A stretch of 64,000 nucleotides of DNA. Origin: Herbidospora mongoliensis. GTDB lineage: Bacteria > Actinomycetota > Actinomycetes > Streptosporangiales > Streptosporangiaceae. A program made the position numbers and the translations under genes. Location of the stretch: contig NZ_BBXD01000008.1 in assembly GCF_001570545.1 (NCBI RefSeq), positions 62,001 through 126,000 on the forward strand, read 5' to 3'. Every line of letters begins with the position of its first letter. The first letter of the stretch is position 1. Under the pieces are notes generated by a model. It ran no database searches. It saw only the letters and a list, made by a program, of their open reading frames with translations, and was not told the origin of the DNA. Shown in pieces: positions 55,730 to 62,767 of the stretch.

Positions 55730-56185
55730 ATGACCTTCGACACCCCGGCCGGCACCCGCGGCAGCCGCCAGCCCGCCGGCCGCCTCCTCGTCTGGTTCAA
55801 CTCCCTGATGGCCCGGCGCATCCGCAAGCGCGGCGCCTTCGGCGGCTTCAACGCCCTGGTCCTGACCACCGTCGGCCGCAAGACCGGCCAGCCACGCACC
55901 ACCCCCGTCGGCTGGTTCCCCGGCCCCGACGGAACGTGGCTGATCGTCGCCTCGGCGGCGGGCGCCCCCGGCAACCCGGCCTGGTACTACAACCTCGGCG
56001 CACACCCCGACCAGGTCCGCATCGAGCTGGACGGCAAGACCTTCGACGTCACCGCCGACCAGCTGCACGGAACCGAACGCGAGCAGGCCTGGCGGGAGAT
56101 CGTCGCCAAGGCGCCCAGGTTCGCCGAATACCAGGAGAAGACCGATCGGGAGCTGCCGGTCATCCGCCTGAAATCCCGCCCGTAG
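55730..56185 (+). CDS. Deazaflavin (F420)-dependent nitroreductase (DUF385/Ddn family)
   Basis: A 151-residue split-barrel protein of the Ddn/DUF385 family: FGGFNALVLTTVGRKTGQPRTTPVGWFPGPDGTWLIVASAAGAPGNPAWYYNLGAHPDQVRIEL carries the family's usual order, including the GRKTGQPRTTP and NPAWYYNL motifs that hold F420. These enzymes reduce quinones or xenobiotics with F420H2. ATG 55730 with GAGGTAG upstream. It is paired with the MarR repressor. F420 use implies that the organism makes this cofactor. Confidence 0.92.
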   Translation: MTFDTPAGTRGSRQPAGRLLVWFNSLMARRIRKRGAFGGFNALVLTTVGRKTGQPRTTPVGWFPGPDGTWLIVASAAGAPGNPAWYYNLGAHPDQVRIELDGKTFDVTADQLHGTEREQAWREIVAKAPRFAEYQEKTDRELPVIRLKSRP

Positions 56186-56273
56186 CAGGATCGTGCAAGA
56201 GGTCGATCGGATTCGGCTACCGTGAACACCCTGATCAGCGCTTCTATTGAAGGGAGACGAAAGGAACACGATT

Positions 56274-57356
56274 ATGCCGCTCGACCACTATGTGACCCTC
56301 GGAAGGTCCGGCCTCCGGGTCAGCCCCTTCGCCCTCGGAGCGATGACGTTCGGCGACGACCCCGGCTCGGCCGGGTGTGACGTGGCGGAGTCGGAGAAGA
56401 TCCTCGGGACCTACCTCGACCGGGGCGGGAACTTCGTCGACACCGCCAACTTCTACAGCAACGGCCACTCGGAGAAGATCCTCGGCGACTACTTCGCGGC
56501 CCGTCCCGGCCTGCGCGGCCACACGGTCGTGGCCTCGAAGTTCTTCGGCAACATGTACCCCGGCGACCCGAACGGCGGCGGCGCCGGCCGAGGCTCGATC
56601 ATCGCCCAGCTCCACGAGACGCTGCGGCGACTCCAGACCGACTACCTGGACCTCTACTGGCTCCACAACTGGGACCGCAACACCCCTCTGGCCGAGACGA
56701 TGCGCACCCTCGACGACCTGGTGCGGGCCGGGAAGATCCGCTACATCGGCTTCTCCAACACTCCGGCGTGGGTGACCGCCCAGGCCCAGACCATGGCGCT
56801 GCTCCGAGGCTGGACCCCGTTGATCGCCCTGCAGGTCGAATACTCACTGCTGGCCCGCACAGTGGAGGGCGAGGTCGCCCCACTGGCCCTGGACCAGGGC
56901 CTGGCGCTGACGCCGTGGAGCCCGCTGAAGAACGGCTTCCTGTCCGGTAAGTACCGCCGCGGCACCGAGGTCACCGACTCGGCCCGCACGAGCTACGTGG
57001 GCGGCCCGACCGAGGAGGAGTACCGCGTCATCGACACGCTGGCCTCGGTCGCCGACGAGGCCGGCGCGTCGTCGGCAGCGGTCGCGCTGGCCTGGCTCCG
57101 CGCCCGGCCGGGCACCGTGGTGCCGATCGTGGGCGCCCGCAAGGTCGAGCACTTGGAGAGCAACCTCGCGGGCTTGGACGTGGCCCTGACCCCCGAACAG
57201 ATCAGAGTCCTGGACGAGGTCTCGGCCCCCACACTGGGCTACCCGGCGGCGGTCAACGGCGAGACCCGCGCGATGCTCCAGTTCGCCGGAGCCACGGTCG
57301 ACGGCGAATCCTCGAACGTCTACCCGCCCCTGCTCCAGAGCTCCGTGCGCTATTGA
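56274..57356 (+). CDS. Aldo/keto reductase
   Basis: A 360-residue NADPH-dependent TIM-barrel reductase. The catalytic set is visible: Asp and Tyr in VDTANFYSNG, Lys in VVASKFFG and His in YWLHNWD. The C-terminal cofactor-binding part has PIVGARKVEHLESNLAGLDVALT. It fits the large tyrosine-lacking-signal, YajO/Gcy-like soluble AKRs; the substrate is unknown. ATG 56274 follows AAAGGAAC; TTG 56247 is less likely. It ends before a strong bidirectional terminator. Confidence 0.93.
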   Translation: MPLDHYVTLGRSGLRVSPFALGAMTFGDDPGSAGCDVAESEKILGTYLDRGGNFVDTANFYSNGHSEKILGDYFAARPGLRGHTVVASKFFGNMYPGDPNGGGAGRGSIIAQLHETLRRLQTDYLDLYWLHNWDRNTPLAETMRTLDDLVRAGKIRYIGFSNTPAWVTAQAQTMALLRGWTPLIALQVEYSLLARTVEGEVAPLALDQGLALTPWSPLKNGFLSGKYRRGTEVTDSARTSYVGGPTEEEYRVIDTLASVADEAGASSAAVALAWLRARPGTVVPIVGARKVEHLESNLAGLDVALTPEQIRVLDEVSAPTLGYPAAVNGETRAMLQFAGATVDGESSNVYPPLLQSSVRY

Positions 57357-57369
57357 CCGACGTACACGA

Positions 57370-57406
57370 AAAGCGCCCGTCCCCCGGGGAAGAGGACGGG
57401 CGCTTT
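57370..57406. terminator. Bidirectional intrinsic terminator between convergent genes
   Basis: AAAGCGCCCGTCC (57370-57382) and GGACGGGCGCTTT (57394-57406) pair perfectly over 13 bp with an 11-base loop. A-rich and T-rich ends serve both directions, for the aldo/keto reductase and for the nuclease on the other strand. Confidence 0.93.
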
Positions 57407-57424
57407 CTCCTTGCTGAAAGGGTG

Positions 57425-59875
57425 TTACTCGACGTCCACGACCGGGCTGCCCGGGCGGCAGCGCTCGGGCAGGGGCTCGGAGCCGCAACCGGTCAGGATC
57501 CGCAGGATCTGCGGGTCGTGGTCGGAGGCCTGGTCGGAGAACTCGGCGTTGATGTGGACCACGCCGTACGAGTAGCCCTTGATGTTCGGGCTGATCAGGA
57601 TGTGGTCCAGCGTCTGCGAGTTGCCGTCGAAGATGTAGCTGTAGCGCTCACCTGCGGGCAGGTCGTTGATCAGCGCCTTGAGCAGCGAACCGTTGTCGGT
57701 CAGCGTGGCCAGGGTCGGGCTGAACTGGTAGTCGTTGATGTCGCCGAGCACGACCGCGCGGGCGGTGCCGCCCGACTTGGCCGCCAGGTCGGCGATGAAG
57801 TTGCGGACCTCGGTCGCCTGGCCGATGCGCTGGACCTCGGAGGTCCGGTTCGGGGGCTGGATGGCCGCGGAGTGCGGGTGGTCGCCGCCCTTGCTGTTGA
57901 AGTGGTTGGCGACGACGAAGAGCTGCTTGTTGCCGTCGTACAGGAACTCACCCACGAGCGGCTTGCGGCTGGAGGCCCAGACGCTGCTGCCGGGGTTGAT
58001 GCGGCCGGGGGAGGCCGACAGGTAGACCTGGTTGCTCGTCGGGCGCTCGCGCAGCACGGTCACCGCGGTGTTGGCGTCGCCGCCCGGACGGTCCACGAAG
58101 GTGGTGCGGGCCGGGTTGAACAGGAAGACCTGGCGGATGTTGCCGCCGGGGGCGCCACCGTCGGTGCCCTCGTTGGGGTCGATCGAGCGCCAGTCGTAGG
58201 TCGGGCCGCCGGCCGCGACGATCGCGGCGATGAACTTCGCCATCGTCTGGTCGGCCGCGACGACGCCGGTGCCGGTGCCGTTGTTGTCCTGGATCTCTTC
58301 GAGGGCCAGGATGTCGGGGGTGCCGAGGTTGGTGACGACGGCCTCGGCGAGGCGCTGATACTTGGCGGCCGAGTCGGCGACGGTGAGGTTCTCGACGTTG
58401 TACGTCGCGATCGACAGGTCGCCGGCCTTCTTGGCCGGGGTCACCTTCTGGCGCTTGAGGCCGCCCTCGGTGATGGCGCCGAGCTCGGTGGCCTGAAGGG
58501 TGTAGCCGCCGAACGACTGGTAGTCCATGACACCGGTGGTGCCGGCGGCCAGCGTCGAACCGACGTTGGCGGCGGGGGCGCCGAGCAGCGACTGGATGAA
58601 GAAGCGGCCGGCGTTGTTGTCGGCGTAGTCGAGGTAGATGTGGCCGCCGCGCGGGGTCGGGTTGTGGCTCGGGGTGAAGGTCACCCAGAGCTCGCCGAAC
58701 TCGGTGTTGACCGGGCTGACCAGCTTGGTGCTCTGGGCAACGGTCATCCGCATGCCCTCGTGGACCTCGAAGTAGTCGAGGACGTAGGAGGACGGCTCGA
58801 GCGGCTGCGCCTCAAGGGCGCCCGTCTTGGTGTAGACGGCGGGCAGGCTGACGGGCACCGGCGCGGGGAGCGCGTTGCCGCCGGTCAGCTTGATGGTGTT
58901 GATGGTGCCGCCCAGCTCGGTCAGCGACTGCGAGCCGGTGGCGGGGCGGTATTCGGTGACGCGGCCGGAGGCCAGGACCGAGTCGCCGGCGACGACCGCA
59001 GGGGTGGTCGTGCCGGTGAAGACGAAGATGCCCTCACTGGTCAGCGGGTCGGCGTCGACCGAGGGGTCCTGCATCCAGTAGCCGCGCGAGCTGCCGGTGA
59101 TGCGGACGGCGGTGACGATGCCGGGCACGTTGGTGACGTTCGTGCCGACGATCGGGGAGATCCGCCCAGAGCCCTGGATGTCGTGGATCCGGGTGGTGCC
59201 GGGGGTCGGGTCCTCTGGGTCCTCGGGGTCACCGGCGGCGGAGACCGTGACGCCGGCCGTGTTGGTGGCCTTCGGCACGCCGGAGGTGAAGTCGACGGAG
59301 TTGTTGTCCGTGTCGACCAGCGCGCCGCTGCGGGCGTTGGCCGTCGTGTTGCTGAGGCCGGGGGCCGCGAGGGTCTCGACGTTGGCGGTGGCGCCGTATC
59401 CGACGAGGTCCTTGACGTTCGGCGCGGTGGCGCAGCTGGTGCCGCAGCCGACCAGCGGGATCTGCGCGGTGACCAGCGCGACGACACCGGAGGTGCCCGA
59501 CATCGGGATCGTGCCCGTGGCGTCGGGGGTCGGCAGGTCGAGGGTGCCACCGGCGCCCTGCGCCTGGCGAATCAGGTAACGGCCGTTGGCCGGGATCGAT
59601 CCAGACAGGTTCGTCATCTGGAAGACGACACCGGCGGCGGAGGCGTATTGAACGCTCCAACCGGACACGTCGATCGGGCTGCCGGTACGGTTCGCCAGCT
59701 CGATGTAGTCGTTCTTGAACGCCGCACCCGAGTTGCCACCGCCGCCGTAGACGCCGGAGATGACGACGTCGGTGGACAGCGCGTTCGCGGCGGGAAGGGT
59801 GCTCAGCGATGCCGCGAGCATTAACGACGACAGACCGGCCGCCGTGATCAGCCGGCGTGCTCTGGGTTTTGCCAC
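57425..59875 (-). CDS. Large secreted ExeM/NucH-type nuclease
   Basis: An 816-residue extracellular nuclease. GTG 59875 with GAGGAGGAG upstream starts a signal peptide ending near ANA. Then come a lamin-tail domain (about 35-150; VVISGVYGGGGNSGAAFKNDYIELAN), an OB-fold region with IHDIQGSGRISP, and a C-terminal endonuclease/exonuclease/phosphatase domain (about 490-790) with IATYNVENLT, ILALEEIQDNNG, VANHFNSKGGD, LGDINDYQ and ASDHDP motifs, the full metal-dependent catalytic set. It probably degrades extracellular DNA for phosphate or carbon. Ends CGSEPLPERC, with a possible disulphide. Confidence 0.93.
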   Translation of the reverse strand: MAKPRARRLITAAGLSSLMLAASLSTLPAANALSTDVVISGVYGGGGNSGAAFKNDYIELANRTGSPIDVSGWSVQYASAAGVVFQMTNLSGSIPANGRYLIRQAQGAGGTLDLPTPDATGTIPMSGTSGVVALVTAQIPLVGCGTSCATAPNVKDLVGYGATANVETLAAPGLSNTTANARSGALVDTDNNSVDFTSGVPKATNTAGVTVSAAGDPEDPEDPTPGTTRIHDIQGSGRISPIVGTNVTNVPGIVTAVRITGSSRGYWMQDPSVDADPLTSEGIFVFTGTTTPAVVAGDSVLASGRVTEYRPATGSQSLTELGGTINTIKLTGGNALPAPVPVSLPAVYTKTGALEAQPLEPSSYVLDYFEVHEGMRMTVAQSTKLVSPVNTEFGELWVTFTPSHNPTPRGGHIYLDYADNNAGRFFIQSLLGAPAANVGSTLAAGTTGVMDYQSFGGYTLQATELGAITEGGLKRQKVTPAKKAGDLSIATYNVENLTVADSAAKYQRLAEAVVTNLGTPDILALEEIQDNNGTGTGVVAADQTMAKFIAAIVAAGGPTYDWRSIDPNEGTDGGAPGGNIRQVFLFNPARTTFVDRPGGDANTAVTVLRERPTSNQVYLSASPGRINPGSSVWASSRKPLVGEFLYDGNKQLFVVANHFNSKGGDHPHSAAIQPPNRTSEVQRIGQATEVRNFIADLAAKSGGTARAVVLGDINDYQFSPTLATLTDNGSLLKALINDLPAGERYSYIFDGNSQTLDHILISPNIKGYSYGVVHINAEFSDQASDHDPQILRILTGCGSEPLPERCRPGSPVVDVE

Positions 59876-60122
59876 GGGTGAGTGCTCCTCCTCAGGACAG
59901 TGTTCTCCAGAGAGCATGGTGCCAGCCGATATCGCTTGGAAATGGCACATTCTGCTACTCCCGAGGAGTTCTCCGTTTCTTTCCGTGACGTTTCACTTCG
60001 CAGGCCTTGCGACGTGCGAAAACAACGGTTTGACCCCGCGCGGATACGGCTTGCCGACAATCCCAGTGAAGTGTCCCCGCCCCACCGGACAAGAACGCGT
60101 GTGAATGAACGCCAAACTCTGA

Positions 60123-60962
60123 CTAACCGAGCAGGCGAGCCGTCTCTTCCCATAGCCGGTCCGCCTGCGCCGGATCAACCGCGTAGTCGGCCAGCGAAGG
60201 ACCCACCGGCACCTCCCGATCGTCGGCGAAGTAGCGCCCGGTGACCCCGACCGCCCCCAGGGCCAGCAACAACGAGGTCGACGCGCCCTGCTCGGGCGTC
60301 TTCCACCCCGGCGGCACCTCCAGGACATTGCCCTGCTCGTCTTTCGCCCCGACGAAGGTGAGCTGGGCGTCGTCCAGGTGCCGCTGGAGGTTGGTCATGA
60401 TGCCGCCCGGATGCGCGGCGTTGACGAACAGACCGGGCCACCGCCGGGCCGCCCCCACGGCGAACAGGATGTTGGCCGTCTTCGACTGCGCGTAGGCCTG
60501 CCACGGGTCGTAGGCCCGCCGCTCGAAGTGGAGGTCGTCGAAGTGCACCGGCGACATCAGGTGCGCGGCGGAGGCGACCACCACGATCCTGCCCCCGTCG
60601 GGCATGGCGGGCCGCAGCCCGATGGTCAGTGCGGCGTGCCCGACATGGTTGGTGGCGAACTGCAGTTCCCACCCTTCTCCGGTACGCGTGAGCTCCGGCA
60701 GCGCCATGATCCCCGCGTTGTTCACCAGCACATCGAGCGGCCCGTCCCAGCCGGAGACGAACTCCCGCACCGACGCGAGGTCGGCCAGATCGAGCCGCCC
60801 GACCGCGACCTTCCACCCGGTCGCCTCGCGGATGCGCTCGGCGGCGACCAGCCCGCTCTCCGGATTCCGCACCGCGATGGTCACCTCGGCCCCGGCCCGG
60901 GCCAGGCCGAGGGCGGTTTCGTAGCCGATGCCGGAAGCTCCGCCGGTCACGACAGCACGCAT
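60123..60962 (-). CDS. Short-chain dehydrogenase/reductase
   Basis: A 279-residue SDR: TGGASGIG at 6-13, NNAGIMALPEL, catalytic Ser in VVASAAHL, and YAQSK with the Tyr/Lys pair. A FATNHVGHAALTI segment fits the WWOX/RDH-like group, as for the SDR at 18630. AGGAGAT precedes ATG 60962. It is divergent from the TetR gene at 61042, and two AAACCA...TGGTTT palindromes lie between. It is probably repressed by that protein. Substrate unknown. Confidence 0.92.
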   Translation of the reverse strand: MRAVVTGGASGIGYETALGLARAGAEVTIAVRNPESGLVAAERIREATGWKVAVGRLDLADLASVREFVSGWDGPLDVLVNNAGIMALPELTRTGEGWELQFATNHVGHAALTIGLRPAMPDGGRIVVVASAAHLMSPVHFDDLHFERRAYDPWQAYAQSKTANILFAVGAARRWPGLFVNAAHPGGIMTNLQRHLDDAQLTFVGAKDEQGNVLEVPPGWKTPEQGASTSLLLALGAVGVTGRYFADDREVPVGPSLADYAVDPAQADRLWEETARLLG

Positions 60963-60977
60963 GATCGATCTCCTAAG

Positions 60978-61026
60978 TAAACCAACTGGATGGTTTAGTT
61001 AATCACAGAAACCAACCAGTTGGTTT
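60978..61026. promoter_or_regulatory. Two AAACCA/TGGTTT operators between SDR and TetR genes
   Basis: TAAACCA-N6-TGGTTTA (60978-60997) and AAACCAAC-CA-GTTGGTTT (61009-61026) are centred 30 bp apart, about three DNA turns. The layout fits cooperative binding of two TetR dimers over both promoters. TAGGAT (61026-61031) may be the -10 of the TetR gene. Confidence 0.75.
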
Positions 61027-61041
61027 AGGATCGTCGAGGTG

Positions 61042-61620
61042 ATGGCCTACGACTCCGCCGCGACCCGCGCCCGCCTGCTCGACGCCGCCTACGACGAGTT
61101 CGTCGGACGCGGCCTGGCCGGCGCGCGGGTCGACCGCATCGCGACCGCCGCCGAGGCCAACAAACAGGCCATCTACGCCTACTTCGGCTCCAAGGACGCC
61201 CTGTTCGACGCGGTCCTCGACGCCCGCCTGCGGGTCCTGGCCGACATCGTCCCCTTCACCCCGGCCGACCTGCCCGACTACGCCGCCCGCCTGTTCGACC
61301 GCTTCGCCGAAGACCCGGGCCTGCTGCGGCTGACCCAGTGGAAGGCCCTGGAACACCCCGACGCCTCCGACGCCGAACTGGCCGCCCACCTGAGCAAGTC
61401 GGCGGAGGTGTCCGAGGCCCTGGGCCTGGACGCCGAACGCGGCATGGACGCCCTCATGATCGCGCTGGCGGTGGCCCAGGCGTGGAGCATCACCCCGCCC
61501 GCCATCCGCACCCTGGGCGCCCCCCACGACGACGCACGACGAGCCCGCCACCGCGCAGCGGTGATCGCGGCGGTGCGGGCATACGTGGAAACGCTAGAAG
61601 CTGACGGAATCACCGGGTGA
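61042..61620 (+). CDS. TetR-family repressor
   Basis: A 192-residue regulator: ATRARLLDAAYDEFVGRGLAGARVDRIATAAEANKQAIYAYFGSKDALFDAVL is the TetR DNA-binding domain; the C-terminal part has the TetR_C helices with LLRLTQWKALEH. GTG 61039 is an equally possible start, seven bases after TAGGAT (leaderless). It is divergent from the SDR gene and probably represses both. The last 27 bases overlap the end of the convergent MBL-fold gene. Confidence 0.92.
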   Translation: MAYDSAATRARLLDAAYDEFVGRGLAGARVDRIATAAEANKQAIYAYFGSKDALFDAVLDARLRVLADIVPFTPADLPDYAARLFDRFAEDPGLLRLTQWKALEHPDASDAELAAHLSKSAEVSEALGLDAERGMDALMIALAVAQAWSITPPAIRTLGAPHDDARRARHRAAVIAAVRAYVETLEADGITG

Positions 61621-62376
61621 CAGCAGCACCAGCCGGTCATCGAGCTCGTATTTCTGGAAGGCGTCGTACAGGTCGGCCGGGCCTTCGGTGAAATGTTGCC
61701 AGCCTTCCATGTGGACGGGGATCACCACTTCCGCGCCTGTGATCAACGTCGCCTCGACGACCTCCTCGGCCGTCAGGGTGAGGAAGCCGTCGAGCATCGG
61801 GGTTCTGGCGGCCCCCGCGAAGAAGATGCCGGCGTCCATCGGGCCCAGGCGTTCGGTGATCTCGTGGGTCACGTCGAGTGAGGCGTTGTCCCCGCTCACA
61901 TAGATCGCCGGTAGATCGAAGGCGGTCAGCACGAAACCCGTCACCGTCCCGGTGAGATCTTCCGTGCCCGGCGGGCCGTGCTGGGCCGGCACCCAGGTGA
62001 TGCGGAGCGAGCCGCCGTCGGGCCGTTCGAAGGTCTGGTGCTGCCACGATCGCAGCCCGGTGATGTCCTCGCCGAGCCGCTCGGCGGCCTCGGGTGTGGT
62101 GAGGACCTCGGGCACCTCGTCGAGTAGGGCCCGGCCCGAGATGTCGAGGTTGTCGGCGTGCTGATCATGGGAGAGCAGGATGATGTCGAGATCGCCCAGT
62201 TCCTCCAGCGAGACGGCCGGACCGGCGGTTTTGATGAGCGTGCGGGTGCCGCTGGCGATCGGTCCGGGCCCGTCGAAGGCCGGATCGGTGAGCAGTCGGA
62301 GACCGCCGATCTCCAGCAGCGCGGTGGGCCCGCCGACCAGCCGTACGGTGCAGGTTTTCCGTTCGGACTCCATCAT
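61594..62376 (-). CDS. UlaG-like metallo-beta-lactamase-fold hydrolase
   Basis: A 260-residue MBL-fold enzyme: TALLEIGGLRLLTDPAFD, the metal motif SHDQHADNLD (a variant of HxHxDH), VPAQHGPPGTED, YVSGDNASLD and PVHMEGWQHF. Similar proteins are close to UlaG (L-ascorbate-6-phosphate lactonase) but serve unknown substrates. ATG 62376 or 62373 is used; the longer frame reaching 62487 runs into the riboswitch promoter region. It converges on the TetR gene with a 27-base overlap. Confidence 0.88.
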   Translation of the reverse strand: MMESERKTCTVRLVGGPTALLEIGGLRLLTDPAFDGPGPIASGTRTLIKTAGPAVSLEELGDLDIILLSHDQHADNLDISGRALLDEVPEVLTTPEAAERLGEDITGLRSWQHQTFERPDGGSLRITWVPAQHGPPGTEDLTGTVTGFVLTAFDLPAIYVSGDNASLDVTHEITERLGPMDAGIFFAGAARTPMLDGFLTLTAEEVVEATLITGAEVVIPVHMEGWQHFTEGPADLYDAFQKYELDDRLVLLSPGDSVSF

Positions 62377-62489
62377 CCCATCCTGCGCACACCCGCCCAG
62401 GCGCGCTCGGGCGGGGTCACTCCTAGCGCAATCGGGCACCACATGTTGATGTGACAGCCGAGTTCGATCCCAGATATGGTGTCCCACGC

Positions 62490-62685
62490 GTTGGTTCGCC
62501 TCGACTGCCAGTCGGGGCGTCGCAAGAGGGAACCCGGTGGGAATCCGGGACTGCCCCGCAGCGGTGAGTGGGAACGAAAGCCGTCATTGAAGCACTGGGC
62601 CTGTCGAGAGGTCTGGGAAGCGACGGCCGGTAGGCGCTTGAACAGAGCACGCCCACGAGTCCGAAGACCTGCCAACGCTTTGGTC
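62490..62685 (+). ncRNA. Cobalamin (AdoCbl) riboswitch upstream of nrdA
   Basis: The conserved core GGGAACCCGGTGGGAATCC (62528-62546) continues as GGGACTGCCCCGCAGC, followed by stems and the B12-box-like GAGTCCGAAGACCTGCCA (about 62657-62674). It ends about 85 bp before the nrdA start. In streptomycetes class Ia nrdAB operons are known to be switched off by adenosylcobalamin through such an element. The 5' boundary is approximate. Confidence 0.93.
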
Positions 62686-62737
62686 CGAGGCCGCGTGGGA
62701 CGGCCCCGCCCGGTGCCCTCGTGCCCGCGCGCCTCGG
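62685..62737 (+). promoter_or_regulatory. Hairpin after the riboswitch (possible expression platform)
   Basis: CCGAGGCCGCG (62685-62695) can pair with CGCGCGCCTCGG (62726-62737) with one bulged base. It has no T-run, so it may work as a terminator without U-tract or affect translation. The GAGGAG binding site for nrdA at 62747-62752 lies just downstream. Confidence 0.5.
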
Positions 62738-62767
62738 TGAGTTCGCGAGGAGAGGACGAGCACGGGA

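Noticed and set aside
57353-59824. 823-codon plus-strand frame opposite the secreted nuclease
   Set aside because: Val/Gly/Asp-rich shadow; the minus-strand gene has a signal peptide and complete catalytic motifs.
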